Shown: piece by piece, positions 42,725 through 51,073 of the stretch
How positions within the stretch are numbered: position 1 is the first letter of the stretch
Layout of the letters: each line of letters begins with the position of its first letter
Assembly (NCBI GenBank): GCA_023453665.1
Contig: JAEXTA010000089.1
Span: 62,001-126,000, forward strand
Origin: Bacteroidota bacterium
Lineage (GTDB): Bacteria > Bacteroidota > Ignavibacteria > Ignavibacteriales > Ignavibacteriaceae
Direction: 5' to 3'
Length of the DNA: 64,000 nucleotides
The notes under the pieces: generated by a model
The model's database searches: none
What the model saw: only the letters and a program-made list of their open reading frames with translations
Told to the model about the DNA's origin: nothing
Program-made: the position numbers and the translations under genes

Positions 42725-45700
42725 CTAACGGAGTAAAATCATTTTCTTAACTTGACTAAAAGTACCAGCCTGAATTTGATAGATGTAAATTCCGCTTGCT
42801 AAATTTGCTGCATCAAAAGTAATTGAGTAAACGCCTCTTTCTTTTTCTTCATTAACAAGAGTAGTTACTTCTTTTCCAAGTATGTCATATACTTTAAATG
42901 TAACATTGCTTCTTTGAGGGATTGAATATTGAATTGTTGTTACAGGATTAAAAGGATTGGGATAATTCTGAGCAAGATTATAACCGTCCGGGGAAAGAAG
43001 TGAGCTTTCATCTTTAATTCCTGTTACTTCATTTTTGAGTGAAAGAGTATCGTCAATTATTCCATCGTTCCCTATATCAACCAGTATCTGTAGTTCCGTA
43101 TTTGATAAAGTCGTCCACTCAGGAATGAATGTATGTGATGTATTTCCGGTAAGTTGAATATCAAAAGAACCAAATCTTCCTACACCATTTTCTGTTATAT
43201 AGTTAAGTTCTACATCATAGTGTTTAGCAGAACCATAAGAAATGAGCTTTACCTTATTACTGTCGGGGTTTTCAATCTTTACAGAATCGTTTTGTGCAAG
43301 CTCAAGTGATCTTATAACGGTTAATTTCTCCTGCGTTGTCTCATTAATAAGATTTAGCAGTTTAATAGTTTTAGTTTGTGCATCAGGATTTGTAATGGAA
43401 ATTCCGCCATCAAAAAACAATTTGTCGGTTTCATTTTGTTCTGCGCCATATCTTTCATAAGAAAATGATTTGCTGCCGGTGAAGAAAAAAACTTCTATCG
43501 TATCTTCAGTAAATCCATCCAGGTTTACTGAATAATTATCTGTTGTTAAAGAATAACCATAAGGAGGTGTTTCACTGCCATTATCAACAATAAGCGGTGA
43601 AGAATTGGGAATATCATTCAGAATATTATTGTTGATGAATCCTGTTATATTTCCAAAACTATCTGTAATCTGAACAGATGCATTTACAGGATTAAATATC
43701 TGCAATAGTGTATCTTCGAGAATGAATGGAGAGTTTTGTTTACCACCCTTACTCATAGTAGGAATGTTTAAATAATCGATTGCAGGATCTCTAAGATAAA
43801 ATTTACCGTCTCCACCCCACCCGGGCCAATCAGGATTATCCCAGCTTCCTATTCCTCCATTTGCAGATGTATCAATCACAATCCTGTTAATTGAATCCGG
43901 ATAAGAGTTATCATAAACTTTTACATAAAAAATATTTGGATTAACGCCATCTTTTTCTAATCCATAAGCTAAAATTGCATGTCCGCCTCCACCTCCATTA
44001 TTATTAAAACTCAAAGTTCTGACTTGTGCATTATCATCCTTAAACATATCGATTAATTCTATAAGTGTTTCCTTAGGAGTTTTGTTAAGCCCAATAGTTC
44101 GCCTATAATTCAGATGAGGGTTCCCTTTCTGATGTGTGTACAATTCATTAATAACTTTTTTAACACCTTCATTTGAAGCAACTGTAAGGGGGTTTACAAA
44201 ATTGGGAAACTCGGGATATTTAGTTCTGAAAGCATTTTTATCCCGGAATGCCAGAGCATTTGCAATTGCAATTCCGAAACAGGAACCTCCCCAGGGATCT
44301 CTCCATGCTTTCCATTTGAGAACCGCATCTGACTTATATATTCCAAGAAATGTACTGTAATAACAAGCATCTGCTGTGAAAGTATTTACCCAGGAAATCC
44401 AATCGGGATGATTAGCGATATTTGCATTTACAAATGTTCCATCTGCCTGCCAACGCGAATACTGGCTTCCGGTGAAAGGGTCTATTCCATTATAATCAAA
44501 CTGCAGCCACCATTGCGGAGGCCACATATGTTCAATTGCATTTTCAAATCCCCATTGGTCTCTGTTCTTTCTATAATCATAATAAGTCGAATCAATATTT
44601 ACTCTTGTTAGTACATATGGTTTGATTCTGAAAATTCCACTTTCAATTGTTTCAGAAATATTATCAGCATTTTCAACTATAATTTTTGTTCTGTATGAAA
44701 ACAGATTATCCGGGATATCCCAATCAAAACTAAATTGATTTAAAGGCGTACCTTGTGCAATTATAATTTCTCCTTGCAATGGAGTACCGACATTTGTTAT
44801 GCACTTAATGTTGACTGCATTCCAGTTTGGTCCTGTCCATGAAATTGTGTAAGTCTCACCTGAAATCCTTTTAACATAAGGCGAGGGTCTTCCTATTCCT
44901 GAGATTATTTCTCCGGGATTTAAAAGCCAGGCACCTCCACCTCCAACAATCTGGTTTAGATTATTAATACTATTTGCCTGCACCAACGGCAATGAAGTCG
45001 TTAATGTATTAAGATCGGTCATTACACCATTTTCCCAGATAAAAGCTTTTGTAGTTCCGTTGGCATCTTCCGAGTATCCAACTACCTGACCTAAATCATT
45101 GATACCTTGTGCTACACTATTATTACCACCAAGAGTTCCAAGATCGGTTATAATACCATTTTCCCACATAAATGCTTTAGCTTGTCCATTCACGTCAACG
45201 TATGATCCGACAATTTTTCTATCACTATTAATATCATTTGCTTCTCCACGCAAATTTCCGAGACCGATCATTTGACCATTATCCCAGAGGAAAGGTCTTT
45301 GAACCTGATCGGTATCTCTTGCAGTACCTACGACTTGTCCTGAATTATTAATTGCATAAGCCCAGCTTTCATAACCACCAAGGGTACCAAGAAATCTAAG
45401 GCTGTCGCCTTCAAATATGAACGCCCTTTTGTTGGGATGCTGCAAAGTATCTGCAACCCCGACTACTTGTCCTGAGTTATTAATATCATAAGCTAAACTA
45501 TTTGGTCCACCGAAAGTACCTATCTCAGTCATATTTCCATTCTCTAAAATAAACGCACGGCTAAAGTTATTTGTATTGGCAAAACCCACTATTTGTCCTG
45601 CATCATTAATAGCAAATGCGCCGCTGTTGGGACCGCCCAAAGTACCAAGGTCTGTCATTGTACCATCCTCCCATAAGAAAGCGCGGGTTCTATTATCCGG

Positions 45701-45862
45701 GTAGCTTGCCTGACCGACAACCTGACCCTGGTTATTAATGTCATTAGCAGAGCCCATACTTCCTCCAAAAGTTCCGATATTTATAAACTCGTATTGAGTC
45801 TGTGCAAGACCAGAGACTGCCGTTAGAAAAGAGAATAAAGCGATTACAACCATTTTATTCAT
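42725..45862 (-). CDS. Giant secreted HAF-repeat T9SS protein with putative Cys-His domain
   Basis: A 1045-residue secreted protein. Residues 25-290 are seven or so clear HAF repeats (FGGSMGSANDINNQGQVVG, TLGGPNSGAFAINDAGQIVGF), predicted to form a propeller. An Ig-like part (300-410) precedes a domain shared with the paralogue at 39241: WGGSCFGIAIANALAF (Cys about 526), GGGGGHAILAYGLE (His about 625), VKVYDNSYPDS (Asp/Asn about 648). The T9SS tail (AQNYPNPFNPVTTIQYSIP, LGKEVTTLVNEEKERG, KKMILLR) ends it. Its start is 13 bases downstream of a stand-alone receiver-domain gene, suggesting cotranscription. Confidence 0.78.
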   Translation of the reverse strand: MNKMVVIALFSFLTAVSGLAQTQYEFINIGTFGGSMGSANDINNQGQVVGQASYPDNRTRAFLWEDGTMTDLGTLGGPNSGAFAINDAGQIVGFANTNNFSRAFILENGNMTEIGTFGGPNSLAYDINNSGQVVGVADTLQHPNKRAFIFEGDSLRFLGTLGGYESWAYAINNSGQVVGTARDTDQVQRPFLWDNGQMIGLGNLRGEANDINSDRKIVGSYVDVNGQAKAFMWENGIITDLGTLGGNNSVAQGINDLGQVVGYSEDANGTTKAFIWENGVMTDLNTLTTSLPLVQANSINNLNQIVGGGGAWLLNPGEIISGIGRPSPYVKRISGETYTISWTGPNWNAVNIKCITNVGTPLQGEIIIAQGTPLNQFSFDWDIPDNLFSYRTKIIVENADNISETIESGIFRIKPYVLTRVNIDSTYYDYRKNRDQWGFENAIEHMWPPQWWLQFDYNGIDPFTGSQYSRWQADGTFVNANIANHPDWISWVNTFTADACYYSTFLGIYKSDAVLKWKAWRDPWGGSCFGIAIANALAFRDKNAFRTKYPEFPNFVNPLTVASNEGVKKVINELYTHQKGNPHLNYRRTIGLNKTPKETLIELIDMFKDDNAQVRTLSFNNNGGGGGHAILAYGLEKDGVNPNIFYVKVYDNSYPDSINRIVIDTSANGGIGSWDNPDWPGWGGDGKFYLRDPAIDYLNIPTMSKGGKQNSPFILEDTLLQIFNPVNASVQITDSFGNITGFINNNILNDIPNSSPLIVDNGSETPPYGYSLTTDNYSVNLDGFTEDTIEVFFFTGSKSFSYERYGAEQNETDKLFFDGGISITNPDAQTKTIKLLNLINETTQEKLTVIRSLELAQNDSVKIENPDSNKVKLISYGSAKHYDVELNYITENGVGRFGSFDIQLTGNTSHTFIPEWTTLSNTELQILVDIGNDGIIDDTLSLKNEVTGIKDESSLLSPDGYNLAQNYPNPFNPVTTIQYSIPQRSNVTFKVYDILGKEVTTLVNEEKERGVYSITFDAANLASGIYIYQIQAGTFSQVKKMILLR

Positions 45863-45875
45863 TGTATTATTCCAT

Positions 45876-46217
45876 TTAAGTTTTAAATATTTCTTCTATT
45901 CTTTCCAGGTTGTCTTTATTAACAAATTCTATCGCCCCGGATCTTATTGATGCTTCAATAATTCTTTTGTCATTGAATTGCGATACGATTATTATTTTTG
46001 CTTCAGGATGATTTGTTTTTATTTCACGCATTGCTTTTAATCCATCCATTTTTTTCATCTTGATGTCCATTAAAACCCAATCAGGTTTAAATTCTTTATA
46101 TGTTTTGATCGCATCATCGCCATCTTCACATTCATTGATTTCAGTAAAATGCTCAACACACAATCTTTTTAAGATTGAGCGCATAACGGGATTATCATCT
46201 GCAATCAGGAGTTTCAT
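45876..46217 (-). CDS. Stand-alone receiver-domain response regulator
   Basis: A CheY-like protein of 113 residues from ATG 46217 (MKLLIADDNPVMRSILKRL). The acidic pair is ADD, the phospho-acceptor is the Asp of WVLMDIKMKKMDG, the switch Ser/Thr is in IIIVSQFND, and the conserved Lys is in EFVNKDN; all are present. There is no output domain. A TTG at 46247 would give 10 more residues with no ribosome site. The gene lies between the giant secreted proteins and a NarL-type regulator, so it may take phosphate from the nearby propeller kinase at 47824. Confidence 0.85.
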   Translation of the reverse strand: MKLLIADDNPVMRSILKRLCVEHFTEINECEDGDDAIKTYKEFKPDWVLMDIKMKKMDGLKAMREIKTNHPEAKIIIVSQFNDKRIIEASIRSGAIEFVNKDNLERIEEIFKT

Positions 46218-46401
46218 TTTTTTATTATTAATTTTGACTTGCTTCAATTTGGTTTGGTAATATTGAAAGTTAAATGAGTAATACCCCTTAATTTTATAGG
46301 TAGAAACCCCTAGAAGATGGAAGATGGTTGATGGAAAATGGAAGACGGGAAAAAGTCGGCAGTTTTCAGTAAGCAGTAGTTATAATTTATTTTCTAAATG
46401 T

Positions 46402-46416
46402 TCCCGCCTTGCGGGA
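46402..46416. repeat. Short hairpin TCCCGC/GCGGGA
   Basis: TCCCGC (46402-46407) and GCGGGA (46411-46416) around CTT. There is no T-run on either side. It resembles the REP-like hairpins around 47190-47280 and the ATCCC/GGGAT hairpin at 28355. Upstream (46309-46360) the sequence is low-complexity, with repeated AAGATGG and GGAAAATGG words. Confidence 0.5.
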
Positions 46417-46470
46417 TTTAATTGTTGGGATAATTTTGTTCAGCATTTTAGCAAACAGATAATTTAATAA

Positions 46471-47127
46471 TTAAAGAAGGGCTTTGTTCGTTATCGCAAA
46501 TTTCACAAGGCTATGAGCGCCATGAAGATTAAGTTTTTTTGAAATGTTTGTTCTGTGGTTATCAACAGTTTTGGTGCTAATAAAAAGTTCTTCGGCAATT
46601 TCTTTTGTAGTCTTTTCTTCAGCTATAAGTTTTAAAATTTTTCTTTCCATTTTTGTCAGATCCTCTATTGATGGACACGACTGTATCAGATCTTTATTTT
46701 TCTTTTCTCTTTTTAAAAGTAAATGTGATAGTGCCGGGCTTATATAATGGATTCCGTCAGCAACTTTCTTTATACAGTCAACGATATCATCAATGGCATT
46801 TTCTTTTAATACAAATCCCATAGCTCCGGCATTCATTGCAAAGTTGAACATTCTTTCATCATTATACATTGTGATAAAAACTATGCGGGTTTGTATTTCG
46901 TACTCTTTTAATTTTCCTATAATTTCCAACCCGCTTAGGCCAGGCATTTCAACATCGAGAGTTGCAATGTCAAAATTATTTTTTCTCAATAATTCTAATG
47001 CTTCAATTCCGTTTTTCGCTTCAGTAATTTTTTCAACTTCAGGCATCTGAACCAATACTGAGTTCAATCCCTGTCTTATAATAGGATGATCATCCGCAAT
47101 CAATATTTTAATTTTTTTGTTTATCAA
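46471..47127 (-). CDS. NarL/FixJ-type response regulator
   Basis: A 218-residue response regulator. The receiver domain (about 5-125) has IADDHPIIRQGLNSVL, the phospho-acceptor Asp in ATLDVEMPGLSGLE, FITMYND and VLKENA. The LuxR output domain has LTKMERKILKLIAEEKTTKEIAEELFISTKTVDNHRTNISKKLN. It is a direct partner candidate for the HisKA_3 sensor kinase at 47824, with which such regulators are normally paired; here they are separated by a transposase gene and repeats. ATG 47127 opens it without a strong ribosome site. Confidence 0.92.
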   Translation of the reverse strand: MINKKIKILIADDHPIIRQGLNSVLVQMPEVEKITEAKNGIEALELLRKNNFDIATLDVEMPGLSGLEIIGKLKEYEIQTRIVFITMYNDERMFNFAMNAGAMGFVLKENAIDDIVDCIKKVADGIHYISPALSHLLLKREKKNKDLIQSCPSIEDLTKMERKILKLIAEEKTTKEIAEELFISTKTVDNHRTNISKKLNLHGAHSLVKFAITNKALL

Positions 47128-47189
47128 AACAGTATCTAAAAGAATTCTAAATTACCGATGAGAGTTCCTTATTATTTATTTACTTAATT

Positions 47190-47280
47190 TTTGGCTAAAG
47201 CCGTAATTATTTATTTTCTTAACCCGACTTAAAAGTCGGGGCAATTAGTAGTTGCCCCGAACTTTAGTTCGGGGATTTAT
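47190..47280. repeat. REP-like hairpin cluster beside the Y1 transposase (left flank)
   Basis: Three small inverted repeats: GGCTAAAGCC (47193-47202), CCCGACTT/AAGTCGGG (47223-47240) and CCCCGAACT/AGTTCGGGG (47255-47274), plus GGGGCAA/TTGCCCC bridging the last two. A fourth, TGACTTTAGTCA, is near 47296. Most have a TTTAG or CTAAA core. A directly repeated copy of the first 58 bases lies on the other side of the transposase at 47761. Confidence 0.8.
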
Positions 47281-47309
47281 ATTAAATAATAATTTTGACT
47301 TTAGTCAAA

Positions 47310-47744
47310 TCAGTCTTTTACAATATCAAAACCATACTTTTTAATAAACACATCAAATTCTTCCATAAATGTCTTTTCCTTATGATGTTCTTCCTGGTTA
47401 TTTATATAATCTATGACTTTTTCTACAATTGATTTCGCAACTGATACAGCTATATAATCATCCTGCCATTCAAATTTTCCCCGGATTAATTTGTTTTTAT
47501 TAATCCAAAACGAAGATTCTCCTTTTATTAACTGTGCTACTTTGCTAATAGTTTGGTCATTACCCAAGGAAAGAAGAATATGAATATGATCAGCTGTACA
47601 ATTCATACAAATAATAAAAATATTTTTTGAAACAGAGTTTTCTTTAATGTGAGCTAATAATTTCTGTTTAAGTTCCTTTGTTATAATTTTTTCTCTATTC
47701 TTTGTAGAGAAAATTAAATGAACAAGAATTTTTATATATGGCAT
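47310..47744 (-). CDS. Y1 (IS200/IS605-like, REP-associated type) transposase
   Basis: A 144-residue HUH endonuclease of the Y1_Tnp fold. The HUH motif is in NCTADHIHILLSLG (H-I-H), the probable catalytic Tyr in VEKVIDYINNQEEHHK, and MPYIKILVHLIFSTKNREK is the usual start. Length is complete. It cuts and joins single-stranded DNA. REP-like hairpins in direct repeat flank it, as with REP-associated (RAYT-type) transposases, and no accessory tnpB is present. It lies between a sensor kinase and its likely response regulator, all on the minus strand. It appears intact. Confidence 0.88.
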   Translation of the reverse strand: MPYIKILVHLIFSTKNREKIITKELKQKLLAHIKENSVSKNIFIICMNCTADHIHILLSLGNDQTISKVAQLIKGESSFWINKNKLIRGKFEWQDDYIAVSVAKSIVEKVIDYINNQEEHHKEKTFMEEFDVFIKKYGFDIVKD

Positions 47745-47760
47745 AATTTTATGCTTTATT

Positions 47761-47820
47761 TATTGGTTAAAGCCGTACATGTTCTTTCTTGTTAACCCGA
47801 CTTAAACGCCGGGGAAATTA
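47761..47820. repeat. REP-like repeat beside the Y1 transposase (right flank)
   Basis: The sequence from TTGGTTAAAGCCGTA to CCCGACTTAAACGCCGGGG (47764-47814) matches 47190-47247 in the same orientation, with about 75-80% identity by eye. Only the spacing region and one stem differ. Together with the left cluster it flanks the transposase and ends just before the sensor kinase stop at 47824. Confidence 0.75.
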
Positions 47821-47823
47821 TTT

Positions 47824-50800
47824 TCATATCGGCAACTTAATCATCACTTCAGTTCCTTTTCCTGATTCAGAATTAATTTTTATTTCCCCCTTAATCAGGT
47901 TTATTCTCTTTTTTAAATTTTCCAGACCAAATCCTTTTGCGTAATCTTGCGCCGATATTTCTCCTGATTGAGAGAAGCCGATTCCGTTATCTTTTATTTT
48001 GATGACGATCTCAAATTCTTTTTTTTCAATTGTTATTTCTGCTTTCTCTGCACGTGAGTGTTTAATAATATTATTTATACACTCCTGAATAATTCTGAAC
48101 AGATTTATTTCTGTTTCCTTTAATAAAATATTATCAATGTTATCTGCCTTAATATCAAAATTAATCTGCGAAGATATTTCAGCATTATCTAAAATTGAAA
48201 GTATCGCGTTTGTTAAACCCAATCTTTCAAGATGATAAGGATGAAGGTTGTAAGCGATTCTTCTCACTTCATCGATTGCGGAGGCAGTGTTATCTGAAAT
48301 ATCTTCAAAATGTTTAATACCTGTTTCCAGCTCTTTGCTTTTTTTACCAAGCGAAGCATAATTTTTTATTAACAGCAAATTTTGTCCGATGCTATCGTGA
48401 AGCTCCGAGGCTATTCTCTTTCGTTCTTCTTCCTGTGATTGAATTAATCTCTTTGAAAATTCCTCCTGTGATTTTTTTTCTTTTTCCAGATTTGATATTC
48501 TAAGTCTGTATATAAATCCTACGATACCTATTAAGCCGAATATTAATATTCCTCTGAACCAGAACGTTGCCCAGAATGGTGGTTTGATAATTAACAATAC
48601 CGAAACACCCGCTTCATTCCAGCTGCCAGCATGATTTGTTGCTTTTACTCTGAATATATATTCGCCAGGGTCAAGATGCGTATAATTTGCAAATCTCCTG
48701 TTGTCAACATAGTTCCAGTTTTTATCAAGACCCTCAAGCTTGTACGCATATTTATTTCTCTCGGGTAAAGTATAGTCAAGTGATGCAAACTCAAAAGAAA
48801 AATTATCTTCATCATAGTTCAGCCGCAGTGTGTCTGCATACGAAATATTTTCGGAAAAAATTTTTTCGTTATTGTGAACCTTAAATGATGTAAGCGTAAC
48901 AGGAACCAACGATGAGTTTGTTGAAAGACTGTCAGGATGAAAATAATTTATTCCGTTCAATCCGCCGAAATAAAACATTCCGTTTTTCGTTTTTAATTTT
49001 GCCGCAGGGTTGAACTCACCTTTTTGCAAACCATCGTTAAAATCATAATTCTTAAAAGTTTTTGCCGTTAGTGAAAATTTTGAAATACCTTTTGAAGTGC
49101 TTATCCACAGATTATAGTTATCGTCTTCAAGAATACCGCAAACAAAATTTCCCGCCAGTCCGTTTTCTTCGGTATAAGTTTCGAAAATGTTTTTTTGTGA
49201 ATCATATCTGGATAACCCGCCGGAGAAAGTTCCAACCCACAACACTCCTTTCGAATCCACAAATAATTCAGGAACGGATATATCTCCTAACGAGGTTGTA
49301 TCATCATCATTGGGAAAAAAATGCTGAAAAGATTTTTTCTTTTTATCAAATTTATTCAGGCCTTTACTGAATGTACCTATCCATAAAAATCCGTCAGAGT
49401 CTTCTGTAATTGAGAGAATGCCATCACCACTTATGTTAGAATTTTTTGTGTTTAGTACTTCAAACGTATTGGTGCCGGCGTTAAACTTTTTTAATCCATC
49501 ACCGTTTGAACCAAACCATAAATTTCCTTCAGAATCTTCAAAGATAGTCCGGATATTATTGGCGCCGGGATTATCTTTTTCAAAATCGAGATCATACTTA
49601 ATGAAAGAATCAGTTTCACGATCATACTTATTTAATTTTCCGAAGTAAGTCCCGACCCATAAATTGAACTTGCTGTCCTCAAAAATGTAGCGAATTATTT
49701 CGCCTTCAACAGATGCTTTACCAGCTGTAGAATAGGTTTTAATTCTGCCATCTGGAAATAATTTGCATAAATAACTGTAAGTGCCTATCCAGATATCACC
49801 TGCTTTATCTTCGCACATGGTGAAAATAAAATCCTCGGGCAGACTGTTCTGTTTCCCGGCCGTTGTTTTTATTGTTGAAAATTTTTTTTGCTTACGATCT
49901 GTTTTAAAAACTCCGCCAACAATTGTACCTATCCACAGGTTGGATGTATTATCCTCATAAATTGTTCTGCCATTGTTCGACGAAACATCGGTTGGATTTT
50001 GAGGACTAAGAGCAACCGGAAAGAACTTATTCAATTCATAGTCATAATAACATATCCCGTTGGATTGGGTTGCAATCCAGATCAAACCCTGATTGTCTTC
50101 AAAGATTTTCCATATAAAATTGCCTGTAAGAGAACCGGGGCTAAGATCAGCCTTAAAGTTTGTGAAGATTTTATTTTCATTGTTGAATCTGTCAATGCCA
50201 TCACCATAAGTTCCAATCCATAAATTACCTTTTGAATCTTCAAGAAGAGTAACTGCGCTTGTACCACTTATTGATGTGCCAGGGTTTTTATCTGGAAGAT
50301 AGTGGGTGAAATTATTGTTTGATCTGTCAAAAAGATTCAAGCCGCCTTTTTCGGTTCCTACCCATAAGTTATCTTTAGAATCTTCATAGACACACCATAT
50401 TTTATCACTGCTGATTGATTTTTCATCTTCCGGATTATGTTTAAACCTGTTAAATGAATCAGAAGCAGGATCGTATAAATTTAAACCCTCACTCCATGTC
50501 CCGACCCATAAATTATTTTGTTTGTCAATGTACACACACTGAACAATGTCCGAACTTAGTGAGCTTGTATTAAGGCTGTCGAATTTATACTGTATAAATT
50601 TTTCAGTTACAGGATCAAACTTATTCAAACCACCGCCGTTTGTTGCAATCCAGATATAACCGTTTTTATCTTCACACAACGACCAAATATAATTGTGTGA
50701 TAAGGAATTGTTGTCCCCTCGTTTTTTATAATATGATTTGAATCTATAACCATCATATCTGTTAAGCCCCTCTTCGGTTCCTATCCACAGAAAACCTTTT

Positions 50801-50949
50801 TTATCCTGTATGATTGATGTAACCCTGTTCGAGCTTAATCCATTTTCCAAAGTAAGATTTTGAAAATAAAATTCCGGTAACTGTGCTTTAACAGGAAAAC
50901 ATATAAACAAAACTATAACGATGAAATGAATAAAGTTGTTTTTTCTCAA
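47824..50949 (-). CDS. Propeller-type sensor histidine kinase (two-component, HisKA_3)
   Basis: A 1041-residue sensor kinase. A signal peptide (about 1-21) is followed by some 14 Reg_prop blades (IQDKKGFLWIGTEEGLNRYD and relatives; WIGTxxxGLxKF) forming two propellers up to about 680, then a Y_Y_Y domain (YAYKLEGLDKNWNYVDNRRF) and a transmembrane helix near 791-813. The cytoplasmic part has HisKA_3 (ELHDSIGQNLLLIKN, His about 850) and a HATPase with CINNIIKHSRA, DNGIGF and KGFGLENLKKR. It lacks a receiver, so it must phosphorylate a separate regulator, most likely the NarL-type one at 46471. Confidence 0.92.
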   Translation of the reverse strand: MRKNNFIHFIVIVLFICFPVKAQLPEFYFQNLTLENGLSSNRVTSIIQDKKGFLWIGTEEGLNRYDGYRFKSYYKKRGDNNSLSHNYIWSLCEDKNGYIWIATNGGGLNKFDPVTEKFIQYKFDSLNTSSLSSDIVQCVYIDKQNNLWVGTWSEGLNLYDPASDSFNRFKHNPEDEKSISSDKIWCVYEDSKDNLWVGTEKGGLNLFDRSNNNFTHYLPDKNPGTSISGTSAVTLLEDSKGNLWIGTYGDGIDRFNNENKIFTNFKADLSPGSLTGNFIWKIFEDNQGLIWIATQSNGICYYDYELNKFFPVALSPQNPTDVSSNNGRTIYEDNTSNLWIGTIVGGVFKTDRKQKKFSTIKTTAGKQNSLPEDFIFTMCEDKAGDIWIGTYSYLCKLFPDGRIKTYSTAGKASVEGEIIRYIFEDSKFNLWVGTYFGKLNKYDRETDSFIKYDLDFEKDNPGANNIRTIFEDSEGNLWFGSNGDGLKKFNAGTNTFEVLNTKNSNISGDGILSITEDSDGFLWIGTFSKGLNKFDKKKKSFQHFFPNDDDTTSLGDISVPELFVDSKGVLWVGTFSGGLSRYDSQKNIFETYTEENGLAGNFVCGILEDDNYNLWISTSKGISKFSLTAKTFKNYDFNDGLQKGEFNPAAKLKTKNGMFYFGGLNGINYFHPDSLSTNSSLVPVTLTSFKVHNNEKIFSENISYADTLRLNYDEDNFSFEFASLDYTLPERNKYAYKLEGLDKNWNYVDNRRFANYTHLDPGEYIFRVKATNHAGSWNEAGVSVLLIIKPPFWATFWFRGILIFGLIGIVGFIYRLRISNLEKEKKSQEEFSKRLIQSQEEERKRIASELHDSIGQNLLLIKNYASLGKKSKELETGIKHFEDISDNTASAIDEVRRIAYNLHPYHLERLGLTNAILSILDNAEISSQINFDIKADNIDNILLKETEINLFRIIQECINNIIKHSRAEKAEITIEKKEFEIVIKIKDNGIGFSQSGEISAQDYAKGFGLENLKKRINLIKGEIKINSESGKGTEVMIKLPI

Positions 50950-51036
50950 ACGGGTTAGCTTTTTGTGTTTTGTGAAATTCAGGAAAAAAGAAATGAAAAA
51001 TTCAGGAGAGATACAAGAATAACTCTGTTAAAAGTT

Positions 51037-51063
51037 CCACCCTCTCCGTCAATGAGAGGGTGG
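51037..51063 (-). repeat. Perfect hairpin CCACCCTCTC/GAGAGGGTGG
   Basis: Ten-base arms (51037-51046 and 51054-51063) around CGTCAAT, 10 bases beyond the stop of the minus-strand gene at 51074. On that strand it is followed by AACTTTTAAC, so it may be a weak terminator. The GC-rich symmetric form also suits a mobile intergenic hairpin. Confidence 0.6.
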
Positions 51064-51073
51064 CTGGATTTCA

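Noticed and set aside
46309..46360. Low-complexity AAGATGG / GGAAAATGG repeats that could be a small ORF or regulatory array
   Set aside because: No start with a ribosome site, no consistent reading frame, and the words vary. It reads as a purine-rich simple repeat.
46418..46443. A minus-strand stretch that reads AEQNYPNN, similar to the T9SS tail core QNYPNP
   Set aside because: Only about eight codons match, a stop follows at once, and no other tail blocks are present in the 46218-46470 spacer. It might be a worn tail remnant, but chance cannot be excluded.
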